Shown one piece after another: positions 1-8,712 of a DNA stretch of 64,000 bases. Position 1 is the first letter of the stretch. Each line of letters opens with the position of its first letter. Position numbers and translations under genes: made by a program. The notes beneath the pieces are model-generated. The model was given only the letters and a program-made list of their open reading frames with translations, was not told where the DNA came from and made no database searches. The DNA lies in IMG/VR virus record IMGVR_UViG_3300013132_000018, positions 103,648 to 167,647 of that record. One strand, 5' to 3'. Origin of the DNA: a virus.

Positions 1-18
1 GCCTGACCTGTATCCACC

Positions 19-1068
19 ATGAACCGGCTTCAAGTAACCCGACTGGCCCAGCTTCTCCCAGAAGGCTGCACCTATCTCCGATCACTTCCAGCCGCCCCGA
101 GGCGGCTTGATCCCAACACGGACGGACTGGTGGACCGGCTGGTGTTCTGCCTGCATGATCCCCAGGTCGGCTTCCGTTTTGTGCAGGCGCACATCGAGAT
201 GGGCGTGCCAATGGATCCGACCATCAACGAGGAGTCGCTGCACCTGGCCTACAACTACATGAAATGCACGGACACGGAGCACCAGCATTTCATGACGGCC
301 TATGCCCTGCACATGAACCATCCGCAGAGCGGCGTGCTGGGCAGCCTGGTGCGTGCCTACCTGATCTGCCCGGACATCAGCTACCAGAAGATCAGTTCCG
401 ACCTGAAGGTGCCGGTGGCGGCGGTGCGGCTCTTCGAGGAACTGTTCTTCAACGTCCGCGACCGGATGGACGAGCCGGCCTATATTCACGGCGTGGTGTT
501 CCCTGAGACCCGCATGCCTATCATGCGTCCGGGCTATGGTGACCGTGAGGATCCTCGCCTCATCGTGCTGCGCATGGCCTACGATCACGGGATCGAGCCG
601 GCCATGGCGGTGTCCGGCCGTCGGTCGGCCATGACGCAGGAACACAACTCCTCGGATTCGGCGTTGCGTGTGGAAGGTTCCATCATGAGCACGGCGCTCA
701 CCCAGGCGCGCATCGGCATGGGCAGCGGCGCGGCCCTCAGCCACGCCCGGCAGATGATCTCGGCGGCCAAGATCGGCGGGCAGGAGCAGGGCAATGACGG
801 GCGCATCTCCGGGCTGGAGTCGGTGGCCAATCGGCATCCGGTCTCAGATGAGATCAAAGCCTACAACAATCCGGACACCCGCGCGCGGTTGTTGAACGAG
901 TCGTTCAGCGAGGTGGCGAAGAAATCGCCGGACGCCCTCATGCTGCCTGACCAGTTACCGTCGCGCCGTCCTGACTATCAGCCAGGCGTGGCGCCGGAAC
1001 TCATCGCCAAGCTGCGCAGTGCCGGAATCAAGAAAGAGGCGGCCAAGGCACAGCCAGTCAAGGCTTAG
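19..1068 (+). CDS. Unknown protein with helix-turn-helix-like segment, head-gene region
   Basis: A 349-residue protein of unrecognised family. The ATG at 19 follows a TGA at 4-6 that probably ends the preceding gene. Residues about 120-150 (ISYQKISSDLKVPVAAVRLFE) read like a helix-turn-helix, followed by FFNVRDRM. The C-terminal 150 residues are polar and low in hydrophobics, with an AS-rich stretch (ALTQARIGMGSGAALSHAR). It is the first complete gene of the window, upstream of the protease, scaffold and capsid genes, so a packaging or head-assembly role is possible. A DNA-binding role, such as a terminase small subunit, is only a guess, because the large terminase gene lies 50 kb away. Confidence 0.6.
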   Translation: MNRLQVTRLAQLLPEGCTYLRSLPAAPRRLDPNTDGLVDRLVFCLHDPQVGFRFVQAHIEMGVPMDPTINEESLHLAYNYMKCTDTEHQHFMTAYALHMNHPQSGVLGSLVRAYLICPDISYQKISSDLKVPVAAVRLFEELFFNVRDRMDEPAYIHGVVFPETRMPIMRPGYGDREDPRLIVLRMAYDHGIEPAMAVSGRRSAMTQEHNSSDSALRVEGSIMSTALTQARIGMGSGAALSHARQMISAAKIGGQEQGNDGRISGLESVANRHPVSDEIKAYNNPDTRARLLNESFSEVAKKSPDALMLPDQLPSRRPDYQPGVAPELIAKLRSAGIKKEAAKAQPVKA

Positions 1069-1141
1069 AGGTCAAGCTCAATTTGGGCTTGTTAAAGCCA
1101 ACCACGCTGCCTATTGTGGCCCAACGCAGTGGCTATGGCTT

Positions 1142-2608
1142 GTGAGACAAGAACTTCTAACTTGGCTGGTTGATGACATTGCTCCGGCAGTGAAGCAGGG
1201 CGCTTCGGCCGAGGACGCAATCATCAAGCTCGCGACCGATCAAAACCTTGCCCCGGCTGCCGTCGAGGCGCTTGGCCAGTTGTTCAACACGGCCAAGACT
1301 GTCTCCTACCTGGACAAGGCAGCTTCGCGCGGCGGCACCTTCAAGATTCTCGACGTGCCGGGACTGGTGTCGCGGTATCTCACGATGAAGCCCGTCACCA
1401 CCTCGACCAAGACCGCTGGCGCCGAGCCGCTGTGGGAGGCCGATTGGGACGAGGTGCAGACCCTGCCCTCCGTGCTCAAGTCGCTGGTGCAGGACGCCGA
1501 CCCCGTGCTGGAGACTGCCATGCCGGCAGCGCACATCCTGGCCAAGAGCGCCTCCGCGCCGCTGGCATCGCAGGATCTCGTCAAGGCCGCCGGGGATGTG
1601 CTGCGTCAGCGCGAGTTCGACCTGCTGGAAGATGCGCGAGGCGTGCTTCGACAGATCCACGCCAAGGTGGCGGGCTGCACCATCTCGTTCAGCGAGGTGG
1701 AGGCGGATGCCCTGCTGCTGCACGGCGACAAGATCAAACCTGCCGTCGAGCAGGCGGCGCGTTTCTGCAAGGCTTCGCACCTGGCGGTTGAGCGTGCTAC
1801 CGGCCCCGGCTCCCGGCGCCTGGTGATCGACACCGAAGGCATGCAGCCGCTCTTCCTCAAGCTGGCCGAACTGCAGTCACAGCTTGATCAGGTGCGCGGC
1901 AAGACCACGCAGATGGATGCGTTGACCAAGGAGGCGGTCAGCGCCGCCACGGCCACTGAGTCGTCCCGTGCATCCACCAAGCCCAAGGTGCCTGACATGC
2001 ACGCCGCCCCGGCCGATGACGCCGAAGGTGGCAAAGGTTCTGATCGAGGCGACCGTTCTTCCGGCGGCAAACCGCAAGGCGGCAAGCCTGCGCGACCTTC
2101 TGGTGGCGGTAGCTCACCCTCTGCGCCCAGTGGTGGCAAGGGTGGCGGCGGCAGTGCCAAGACAGTGCTGACGGACTCGTCGGAGTGGCTGTCCAAAGGA
2201 CCGGTTGGCGCCATGGCCGACGAGTATGTCAGCCAGGCCAAGAAGGTGCTGATGTCGCCAAACAACACCGGGCAGGAACTCGTGGACGACAGCGCGCAGG
2301 ATTACGAGCAGACCTCCATGCTGCAGAAGCTGCTCCTGACCGATGAAGTGCTGTCTGACGCCGACCCTGAGCGCGTTGCCGAAATCTACAACACGTTCCG
2401 GACCACGATGCCGGCGTTGGCGGCTGATCCAAATGTGATGCGCGTCGCGCTGCGCAGCGCGCTGCAGCACGACGGCATCGCGCCGTTCGATGTGAAAGGT
2501 TTCCTCGACACGCAACTGGCCGCGCAGCGGATGGACCTCAACCGCCGGCAGTTGAAAGACACCCTCTACAAGGGCAAAGACTTGCCAGCCGCCAAGGGAC
2601 GGGATTAA
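1142..2608 (+). CDS. Unknown virion-type protein with Gly/Ser-rich linker
   Basis: The reading frame is open from a GTG at 1019 inside the previous gene. The bases before 1142 translate into unlike, basic sequence, so I prefer the GTG at 1142, which begins a helical N-terminus (RQELLTWLVDDIAPAVKQG). No clear ribosome-binding site precedes either start. The product is about 488 residues: an alpha-helical first 300, a low-complexity linker rich in Gly, Ser, Lys and Pro (nt about 2020-2160), and a helical C-terminal domain of about 150 residues. This two-domain-plus-linker build suits an internal or ejected virion protein. No portal signature was seen. Function unknown. Confidence 0.65.
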   Translation: MRQELLTWLVDDIAPAVKQGASAEDAIIKLATDQNLAPAAVEALGQLFNTAKTVSYLDKAASRGGTFKILDVPGLVSRYLTMKPVTTSTKTAGAEPLWEADWDEVQTLPSVLKSLVQDADPVLETAMPAAHILAKSASAPLASQDLVKAAGDVLRQREFDLLEDARGVLRQIHAKVAGCTISFSEVEADALLLHGDKIKPAVEQAARFCKASHLAVERATGPGSRRLVIDTEGMQPLFLKLAELQSQLDQVRGKTTQMDALTKEAVSAATATESSRASTKPKVPDMHAAPADDAEGGKGSDRGDRSSGGKPQGGKPARPSGGGSSPSAPSGGKGGGGSAKTVLTDSSEWLSKGPVGAMADEYVSQAKKVLMSPNNTGQELVDDSAQDYEQTSMLQKLLLTDEVLSDADPERVAEIYNTFRTTMPALAADPNVMRVALRSALQHDGIAPFDVKGFLDTQLAAQRMDLNRRQLKDTLYKGKDLPAAKGRD

Positions 2609-2618
2609 ACTCTCCGGC

Positions 2619-2927
2619 ATGAGCGAGCCCACCATCCAGGCCAAGGTCGATCCCGCCCGGCATGCCGCCGATGTCCTGCAGCAGCTTTTCCAGTCGGATC
2701 CGGAGGGCTGTCAGAAATTTATCGCCAACCGCACCACCGTGGAACTGAAGGGGCCGGACACGCTGCCGGTTGAGTTCGTCAAGAAAGGCGACAAGATCAC
2801 AGTGGGGCCGCTGGGCCTGCTCAATGGCGTGCTGGCCGGATTGTCCAACAACTATGTCTGCGCCACCGTCAACGAGGAGGGCCGCATCGTCGGCTTCAGC
2901 ACCATGCCGCGCCAACTCCCGTCATGA
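2619..2927 (+). CDS. Small unknown protein, head-gene region
   Basis: A 102-residue protein starting 10 bp after the previous stop and overlapping the next start by 4 bp (ATGA). It has a helical first third (ARHAADVLQQLFQSDPEGCQKFIANR) and then a beta-rich part with the pattern GDKITVGPLGLLNGVLAGL. I see no known motif. Its coupling with neighbours on both sides makes it a real gene of the head operon, perhaps a minor structural or chaperone protein. Confidence 0.6.
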   Translation: MSEPTIQAKVDPARHAADVLQQLFQSDPEGCQKFIANRTTVELKGPDTLPVEFVKKGDKITVGPLGLLNGVLAGLSNNYVCATVNEEGRIVGFSTMPRQLPS

Positions 2928-3538
2928 AAATCCGCAAGCTCGTTGAGAACCTGGGTGGACGCTACCACGTCCAGATTTCACCGTTCGACTTCACGGCGCT
3001 GGAGGAGGAGAAGCTCGCGGTGTTTGGCGAGCCCATCGTCAATGCCGGCGGCACCTTCCTCGGCGACGTGACCCGGCCTGGTCAGGTCAACACCGTGGTG
3101 GCTGCCTCGGGCGGCGGTGGCAGTGGCGCCACGTTCGAGCCGGTTCTCGACATCAACGGCGCCATCGTGGAGATCAAGATTCTCACCCAGGGCACCGGCT
3201 ACACGTCCAGCCCGACACTGACCATCACCGGCGCTGGTTCCGGGGCAGAGGCGCTGGCTGTGGTCGAGGACGGCAAGGTCACGGACATCGAGATCATCGC
3301 CTCCGGCACCGGGTATCAGAAGACGCCGGTGACGGTCTCGTTCACGCTACCCAACCGGCATCGCCGGCTGCGTTCTGACTTTCCCGTCAAGCAGGTGTTC
3401 GACCTGGCCGATGATGTCAATGCCGACGCCAAGGCCGAGCACTGGGCCAAGGTGGTGCAGGACCGCATGATCGAGGCGCGTGACTCGGTGCTGCTCCGTG
3501 CGCGGCCTCTCGAAGGCGAGACCGTGGTGACGGTGTGA
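2924..3538 (+). CDS. Virion protein with GxGY repeat insert
   Basis: A 204-residue protein. Residues 1-60 and 140-204 are ordinary globular sequence; the C-terminal part is helical (AKAEHWAKVVQDRMIEARDS). Between them sit two copies of a glycine-rich beta module, GTGYTSSPTLTI and GTGYQKTPVTVSF, each preceded by VEIKIL or DIEIIA. The same module occurs many times in the tail sheath (12397-16776) and in the 1193-residue adhesion-type protein (33946-37527). The module is probably surface exposed, which makes this a candidate minor capsid or head-surface protein. ATGA overlap couples it to the gene before. Confidence 0.6.
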   Translation: MKIRKLVENLGGRYHVQISPFDFTALEEEKLAVFGEPIVNAGGTFLGDVTRPGQVNTVVAASGGGGSGATFEPVLDINGAIVEIKILTQGTGYTSSPTLTITGAGSGAEALAVVEDGKVTDIEIIASGTGYQKTPVTVSFTLPNRHRRLRSDFPVKQVFDLADDVNADAKAEHWAKVVQDRMIEARDSVLLRARPLEGETVVTV

Positions 3539-3542
3539 TCGT

Positions 3543-4574
3543 ATGACCATCCCTCAAATCGACCCGCAACTGGTCAAGGATCTCGTCCTTCCCGGCCTCG
3601 TAGGCGCTGCCGGCGGTGGCGGACTGGCGGGCTATCTGGCCAGCCAGGAAGCCCGCCCTGACGAGGCTCCCGGCGAGCGGCGTCGGCGCATCATGCGCAA
3701 TGCGCTCATGGGCACGGCGCTGGGTGGCGTGACGGGCGCGGCTCTCCCGCAAGGTGTGAAGATGATGACAGGACCGTTTCGTGAAGGCGGAGCCAGTCCG
3801 GGCATGTTCTCGCGGGGCGTGGATGGCTTGACTGATTTCGGCATCAACCACGCCGCAGGGTTGGGCACGCTGGCCCTGGGCGGCATGGGTGTCAGGCATC
3901 TGGTGCGCAGCAACCGGACCAACGCGCTGCGCCGCATCGCCCAGATGGTCAAGGGCGAGAAGTCCCTGGCGCACCGCATCACTCCCGGCGAACTCACACC
4001 CGATGTCCTCCATTCGTTCCTCACCGCTTCACCGGAAAACCGGTCCAAGGTCATGCACGTTGTGGACAGTGCTCTGAACCGCCGGTCGGAGCGGGGCATG
4101 GGCCTGGCTGCCAACGAGCTTCTGATGGAGGCTGGCGTGCGAGGGTTCCCGTTCAACCGGGCCACTGCGTTTGCTGACGAGAGCTACGACCTGCTGCACT
4201 CCAAGCCGGTGCCCAAGCGGGTGGCGCGCGGTCTGGCTGAGCATCTTGGCCAGTCCGGTCGTGGCTTCATGTCCAACCAGGTGGCGCGCATCGCCGACGG
4301 GACTGGTCCGTTGCTGGGTGACGCCGGCAAGCGCATGACCCGTGGCATCTCTGATCTCATGCCCGCCTGGGTGCCCGATCACATTGCCCAGCGCATCGCC
4401 GGAATTCCGAGCACGCGTGGCCATGACATTGGGCGGATGTTCTCGGAAGTGTTCCGTCCTTCGCTGCGCGGTTCGGAGGGCATCTCGCAGTTCTCGCCTA
4501 CCACCATGACGGCTGGGACGCTGGCGGGTGCGGGTGCCGCCGATGAACTGCAGAACCGCCTGATGGGCAACTAG
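3543..4574 (+). CDS. Unknown protein with glycine-zipper hydrophobic segments
   Basis: A 343-residue protein. The N-terminus holds a Gly/Ala-rich hydrophobic segment (LPGLVGAAGGGGLAGYLASQ), a second at residues about 55-70 (MGTALGGVTGAALPQG) and a third near 105 (GLGTLALGGMGV); the C-terminus is again Ala/Gly-rich. Such glycine zippers insert into or cross membranes in some ejected phage proteins. The rest is soluble and basic. It lies directly before the putative protease with a 3-bp gap. A similar Gly-zipper protein follows the capsid gene (9786-10493). A role as internal or ejection protein is inference. Confidence 0.6.
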   Translation: MTIPQIDPQLVKDLVLPGLVGAAGGGGLAGYLASQEARPDEAPGERRRRIMRNALMGTALGGVTGAALPQGVKMMTGPFREGGASPGMFSRGVDGLTDFGINHAAGLGTLALGGMGVRHLVRSNRTNALRRIAQMVKGEKSLAHRITPGELTPDVLHSFLTASPENRSKVMHVVDSALNRRSERGMGLAANELLMEAGVRGFPFNRATAFADESYDLLHSKPVPKRVARGLAEHLGQSGRGFMSNQVARIADGTGPLLGDAGKRMTRGISDLMPAWVPDHIAQRIAGIPSTRGHDIGRMFSEVFRPSLRGSEGISQFSPTTMTAGTLAGAGAADELQNRLMGN

Positions 4575-4577
4575 CGC

Positions 4578-6041
4578 ATGGACAAGGTCATCTTCTCCCA
4601 CGACAACGACGCGGTCCTGAAACGGGCCGGCGGGCATCTGGCCTTCCTGTTCGAGAATGCGCGTCAGGTGAAGTCGGCGGCCTCGTCGGCTTTCTCTGAC
4701 AAGCTGCTGCGCCAGCATCTGCCGGACGACAACCACTTCGGCGTGCACCTCATTGCCATGGGGGCGAGCGAGAACTACGGCTTCAACAAGAACGGCGACC
4801 ACTGGGCCAGGCCCGACCTCAAAGCCCGGCACGACACGTTCGTGAAGTGCGGTCATTTCTTCGTCGAGCACCGCAACCGCGATCCCAAGCTCGCCATCGG
4901 CAAGATCGCGGCGTCGGGCTACAACGACGAGATGGACCGGGTGGAGTTGGTGGTGCACGGCTGCAAGAAGAAGGCGGCGGAACAGCACGAGCGCGCCAAG
5001 CGAGGTGAGCCACTCGCCTTCTCGATGTCAGCGCGGGTGCCCCACGATGTCTGCTCGTGCTGCGAGAACCACGCCAAGAGCGCGCGGTTTTATTGCACGC
5101 ATCTGGCCAACCGCATGACCCAGTTCGTGCCGGAGTTCCAGAAGTTCGCCTACGCGCGCAATCCGCAGCCGACGTTCTTCGACATCTCCGACGTGCGTAA
5201 TCCGGCTGACCGCATCGCCTGGTATCTCGAATACATGCTGGACAAGGACCACCAGAAGGCGGCGTCGGCGGAGTTCCCGTTCAGCAACCTGGTGGCCGAG
5301 CGCATCGGCGTCGGACTGCCGACGGAGTTGGGCTGGTCCACCGTGGCGGGACGGGCCGTGCTGGAAAAGCTCGCGCACGAGGAGGCGTTCACGCAGGCCG
5401 TCCTCCGGGGCGAAGTGAAAAGCGAGGATGGTCGCGCGCATCTCGTGAAAGAAGCGATGCCGTTCCTGTTCACGGGCGACGAGATTTCTGACGCGCAGTT
5501 GCAGATCTTGCGGCAGGTGCAGCCCGACGTGGTGTTTCACCATCTGGCCAAGCATGCGGCCGTGCTGCCTTTTCCAACTTTCTTCGCGATGGTCAACGGC
5601 ATCACACTGGCCGAAGCGGATCAGCACGCGGTCTGCAAGGCCGCACAGCAGAAGCTGTCCACGCTGTTCCGCGACCTGCAGCAGCAGCCGGCCGAGCCGG
5701 AACTGGAGCAGTTGTTCGCGCCGGCATCGCTGTTCAAGGCCGCCTGTGAGTGTGGGCCGGGTGACCCGGTTCAGTCACTACTCGACCAGGTCGGCGAGAA
5801 ACTTTCCATGCAACCTGCCCAGGTGCGTGTCCGGGTGGTTCGGACCTGTGCAGCCGCCCCGGAGCAACACAAGAGCGCGTCGGCTGTTTCCGACGAGTTC
5901 CCGGCCGAGGTCATGGAGAAGGCGGCGAACGTCAGCCGTGCCTACGCCACTTACAGGGTGGCGCAGTTGGTTCACCTCACTGATCACAACCTGATTGACG
6001 ATCCGGTTGTGCCGCTGCTATTCTGTCAGCACAAACGCTAA
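4578..6041 (+). CDS. Putative prohead maturation protease
   Basis: A 487-residue protein. Residues 60-180 hold a block that fits phage prohead serine proteases: a histidine in FFVEHRNRD (His98), followed by GKI and RVELVV beta strands, then GEPLAFSMSARV with candidate nucleophile serines at 149 and 151. Immediately after comes a cysteine/histidine cluster (DVCSCCENH and FYCTH, Cys159, 161, 162, 173, His175) that could bind zinc. The remaining 300 residues are mostly helical and may be a scaffold-type or delivery domain removed on maturation. Position before a scaffold-like gene and the major capsid protein supports the assignment. The family assignment rests on motif pattern and context, not on a search. 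Confidence 0.5.
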   Translation: MDKVIFSHDNDAVLKRAGGHLAFLFENARQVKSAASSAFSDKLLRQHLPDDNHFGVHLIAMGASENYGFNKNGDHWARPDLKARHDTFVKCGHFFVEHRNRDPKLAIGKIAASGYNDEMDRVELVVHGCKKKAAEQHERAKRGEPLAFSMSARVPHDVCSCCENHAKSARFYCTHLANRMTQFVPEFQKFAYARNPQPTFFDISDVRNPADRIAWYLEYMLDKDHQKAASAEFPFSNLVAERIGVGLPTELGWSTVAGRAVLEKLAHEEAFTQAVLRGEVKSEDGRAHLVKEAMPFLFTGDEISDAQLQILRQVQPDVVFHHLAKHAAVLPFPTFFAMVNGITLAEADQHAVCKAAQQKLSTLFRDLQQQPAEPELEQLFAPASLFKAACECGPGDPVQSLLDQVGEKLSMQPAQVRVRVVRTCAAAPEQHKSASAVSDEFPAEVMEKAANVSRAYATYRVAQLVHLTDHNLIDDPVVPLLFCQHKR

Positions 6042-6046
6042 CCGCT

Positions 6047-7234
6047 ATGTCTCAATCAATCCTCACCTTCGAGCAGCTTGGCCAGCGCCTCAACGCCCGT
6101 TCCAAGTCGGCCTCCACTCCCGCGACGCCGACCAAGTCGGCCTGTGATGTTCCGGCCGTGCCGGAGAAAGATCCGCAGGACAAGGGCAACGTGGGCGTGC
6201 CGGTTGATCCCGCCGCCGCGCCCGCCAAGCAGAACGTGCCGGCCAGCGCCAGCAACGGCGGCGCCACTCCGACGCTCCCCGCTCCTGCGCCGGCCAAGAC
6301 CGTTTCCGGCGAGGAGTCGCCGTCGCTCACCGACAAGATCGCCAAGGTGTCGTCCGGCATTGCCGGTGCCATCACCGCGATGCGCGCCGGCAAGTCCGCC
6401 TCCGAAGCTGCGCCGCCGAACGACAAGAAGAACACCGACGGCGACGCCGGCAAGGAAGCCAAGCCGGCGGATGCCGCCAAGGATCCCGCTGCCGCACCGG
6501 CTCCCGCTCCGGCCGCCGACCCCAAGGGTGCGCTGCCCAAGACCGAGCCGACCAACACGGACGCCAAGAAGGAGGCCAGCGAAGAAGTCACCATCGACCC
6601 GGCGCTCTATGCCAAGTTCGCGGCGGAACTCGCCACCAGCGAGGAAGGCCAGGCGGTGATGCGCAAGATCGCTGAAGCCAAGTTCGGCGCTGGCGTGGCT
6701 GACGACCTGATCAAGGCCGCCATGTTCATGGCCGAGCAGGAAGCCCTCATCGAGGAAGCTGAGGCGTCCGGCGCATTTGCCGCCGAGGAAGCGTTCAAGT
6801 CTGCCTCTGCCGAGGACCAGCAGGCCATCATCAAGCTCGCCCACATCCACCAGGCCGGAGTCGCTGGCTGCACGGATGAACTGGAGCAGCACTTCTACCT
6901 GGAAGGCGCCAAGGCGGCTGCCGCCATGATGGAAGATCCCGCCATGATGGGCGAGGAGATGCCGGCCGACTACAACGGCGAGGGTGTGTCCGACACCGAC
7001 ATCGTCGCCGTGCTCGACCAACTCGTGCAGTCTGGCAAGGTCACCCCGGAAGAGGCCGCCCAGGCGCTGGCCATTCTGCAGGGTGGCGGCGAAGGCGGCG
7101 GTGAAGCTCATCCGGCTGGTGCCGGGGAACCGGCCGACGACGCTCCGCCCGAAGAGAAGGAAGCGCACGCGATTCTCAAGCAGGCCAACGCCATCGCCGC
7201 AGGCGAGACGCCGGCTGCTCCTGCCAAGGCATAA
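6047..7234 (+). CDS. Ala/Pro-rich acidic protein, scaffold-like
   Basis: A 395-residue protein starting 5 bp after the protease gene. The first 190 residues are low-complexity, rich in Ala, Pro, Lys and Asp (SASTPATPTKS, DPAAAPAPAPAADPK). The middle (residues 190-300) is acidic and strongly helical with many Ala, Glu and Met (AEEAFKSASAEDQQAIIKLA). The C-terminus is Gly/Ala/Glu-rich. High helix content, acidity, no cysteine-rich fold, and a position between protease and capsid genes are what is expected of a capsid scaffold or core protein. Function is inferred from composition and place only. Confidence 0.55.
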   Translation: MSQSILTFEQLGQRLNARSKSASTPATPTKSACDVPAVPEKDPQDKGNVGVPVDPAAAPAKQNVPASASNGGATPTLPAPAPAKTVSGEESPSLTDKIAKVSSGIAGAITAMRAGKSASEAAPPNDKKNTDGDAGKEAKPADAAKDPAAAPAPAPAADPKGALPKTEPTNTDAKKEASEEVTIDPALYAKFAAELATSEEGQAVMRKIAEAKFGAGVADDLIKAAMFMAEQEALIEEAEASGAFAAEEAFKSASAEDQQAIIKLAHIHQAGVAGCTDELEQHFYLEGAKAAAAMMEDPAMMGEEMPADYNGEGVSDTDIVAVLDQLVQSGKVTPEEAAQALAILQGGGEGGGEAHPAGAGEPADDAPPEEKEAHAILKQANAIAAGETPAAPAKA

Positions 7235-7255
7235 CCGGCAGACATCGTTTCCGGC

Positions 7256-7744
7256 ATGGACCGCAATCTTCATGACGCAGTGGCGGGTCCGATGGGGGAA
7301 GCCCTGGCTACCTTGGAGGAAGCACTGTTGCAGCATGCGTCCGACCAGGCCAAGATTGCCGCCCTAACGGGCAAGCTCGCCGAGCAGGAACAAGTTCTCC
7401 TGCGGGTGGCTGATCTGGAGACCAAGCTTGCGGCGCAGGACAAGGTTATCCTGGAGAAGGTGGCGGCTGGTCGCCGTCCATTCGCCGCAGGCGACCTGCA
7501 GAACTGCCTTACCCGGCTGGTCAATCTACATCTGCTGCGACCTGAGGTTCAGGAGAAGGTTGCCTCAGAACTTCAAGAGAATCCCAACCGGGTGTTCGGC
7601 ATGATGCTCAGCCTGACCCAGGCGCTCATGAGCACGCCTTCGGAAGGCCAGCCGCTTACCAAGGAGGCTGACACCGATGCTGACGCCGACCCTGACGGCT
7701 GGTGGCGCGCGGCGCGTGGCCTGCCGGTGGCAATGCGCTCGTGA
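7256..7744 (+). CDS. Small coiled-coil protein, head region
   Basis: A 162-residue protein. Residues about 15-75 have heptad-like spacing (ATLEEALLQHASDQAKIAALTGKLAEQEQVLLRVADLETKL) cut by few helix breakers, so a coiled coil is likely. A short second helical part follows, and the C-terminus is acidic with DTDADADPDGWW. The stop overlaps the GTG of the next gene (GTGA). It may be a second scaffold component or an assembly factor. I do not recognise a family. Confidence 0.55.
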   Translation: MDRNLHDAVAGPMGEALATLEEALLQHASDQAKIAALTGKLAEQEQVLLRVADLETKLAAQDKVILEKVAAGRRPFAAGDLQNCLTRLVNLHLLRPEVQEKVASELQENPNRVFGMMLSLTQALMSTPSEGQPLTKEADTDADADPDGWWRAARGLPVAMRS

Positions 7745-8052
7745 ACACCTTGTCCCCATCGTCTCGGCTGGAGGTTGCATTCGTGCTGGTCAAGCAGGCC
7801 GGTGCTTTGAACTGGCTGGCCCGCGGCGCTCGTGCTCTGCGCGGCACCATGAATGTCCCCATCGGGCGCACCCTCAACCCAGATCTCAGCGAGATGGTCC
7901 TGCGCCAGCCCAAGACCAACTGGTTGCCGCGCAGTCTGCGTCCGGCGCCTAAGAAGCTGCCCATCGCACCAGACGGCGGTGATTCCGTTTTCCGTCCTCA
8001 AGCTCCTGCAACTGGTGGCTTGCCTTTTGAGCGTCCGCCTGGCAGTCTTTGA
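7741..8052 (+). CDS. Small unknown basic protein, head region
   Basis: The likely start is the GTG at 7741 in a GTGA overlap with the previous stop, giving 103 residues. An upstream in-frame start at 7702 would only add sequence that overlaps the previous gene. The protein begins NTLSPSSRLEVAFVLVKQAGALNWLARGARALRG, a helical stretch, and ends in a Pro-rich, basic tail. No motif recognised. It closes the cluster before the decoration-like and capsid genes. Confidence 0.5.
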   Translation: MNTLSPSSRLEVAFVLVKQAGALNWLARGARALRGTMNVPIGRTLNPDLSEMVLRQPKTNWLPRSLRPAPKKLPIAPDGGDSVFRPQAPATGGLPFERPPGSL

Positions 8053-8137
8053 ACCGTCAACACTTTGAGGGGAATCCTCAAGCCCAGCGCCGGCTGTTCC
8101 GGCGGTGGTGAGTCAACAGTAGAAACGAAGCACACAA
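8053..8137 (+). promoter_or_regulatory. Structured leader before decoration and capsid genes
   Basis: An 85-bp gap, long for this genome. It holds two small perfect inverted repeats: TTGAGG/CCTCAA around GGAAT (8065-8081) and CGCCGG/CCGGCG around CTGTT (8088-8104). Neither is followed by a T run, so they do not look like terminators. They may form a 5' leader that affects stability or translation of the highly expressed capsid transcript. No convincing -35/-10 pair was seen. Confidence 0.3.
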
Positions 8138-8683
8138 ATGCCTACTTACGGTGAATACCGGCGTTCAGTGCCCCGCGTCAACGTCCGTCGTGGTTACCAC
8201 GGCAACGAGACCAGCGGCCTGACCCGCACCGCCAAGCCCAAGGCGAATGAAAGCATCCAGTCCGGTCAACTCATCTCCCTCGACAGCAATGGCGAGTGGG
8301 TCAAGGGTGTGGCCGCTGGCAAGGAACCGTTCATCGCGTTCCATGACCAGGCCGACACGGATGTTCAGTCGTCAGGGCTGCTTCTCGGGCTCTCATGCGC
8401 CGGGGATTACGTGATCGAAACAGGCTGGTTCGTGGCCGCGTCCGTCTATGCCGAGGGCACTCCCCTCATGGCCGCGACGGGTGGCGACGCTGGATCAGTG
8501 AACGTGGCCACCGATGGCTATGCTGGAACCACCGACATCGTTGGCGTCGTCTCGCACGGCGGCAAGCAGAACGTCGCGGCGGTCAACAGCCAGGCCGCCG
8601 CCACCGTCGTCAGCAGCGTGCTCACGCTCAATGTGCTGACGTTCACGACCCGCTGGATCCCGCATCGCGCGGATCAGGCTTAA
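8138..8683 (+). CDS. Putative head decoration protein
   Basis: A 181-residue, beta-rich, small-residue-rich protein directly before the major capsid gene. It has the look of capsid decoration proteins: an extended N-terminus (MPTYGEYRRSVPRVNVRRGYHG), then strands such as SIQSGQLISLDSNGEWVKG, a Gly/Ala-rich turn region and a C-terminal TTRWIPHRADQA. The gap of 29 bp to the capsid gene carries that gene's ribosome-binding site, so both are probably expressed together. Assignment rests on size, composition and position. Confidence 0.5.
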   Translation: MPTYGEYRRSVPRVNVRRGYHGNETSGLTRTAKPKANESIQSGQLISLDSNGEWVKGVAAGKEPFIAFHDQADTDVQSSGLLLGLSCAGDYVIETGWFVAASVYAEGTPLMAATGGDAGSVNVATDGYAGTTDIVGVVSHGGKQNVAAVNSQAAATVVSSVLTLNVLTFTTRWIPHRADQA

Positions 8684-8712
8684 TGCCCTGAACCCAGAAA
8701 GGACTCACTACC

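Noticed and set aside
1019-1141. Upstream GTG start of the second gene
   Set aside because: It would overlap the previous gene by 50 bp and adds a basic, unlike stretch with no ribosome-binding site. The GTG at 1142 is preferred.
6056-7336. 426-codon open frame on the minus strand
   Set aside because: Antisense to the Ala/Pro-rich scaffold-like gene. Its Gly/Leu/Arg-rich composition is that expected from GC-rich sense codons.
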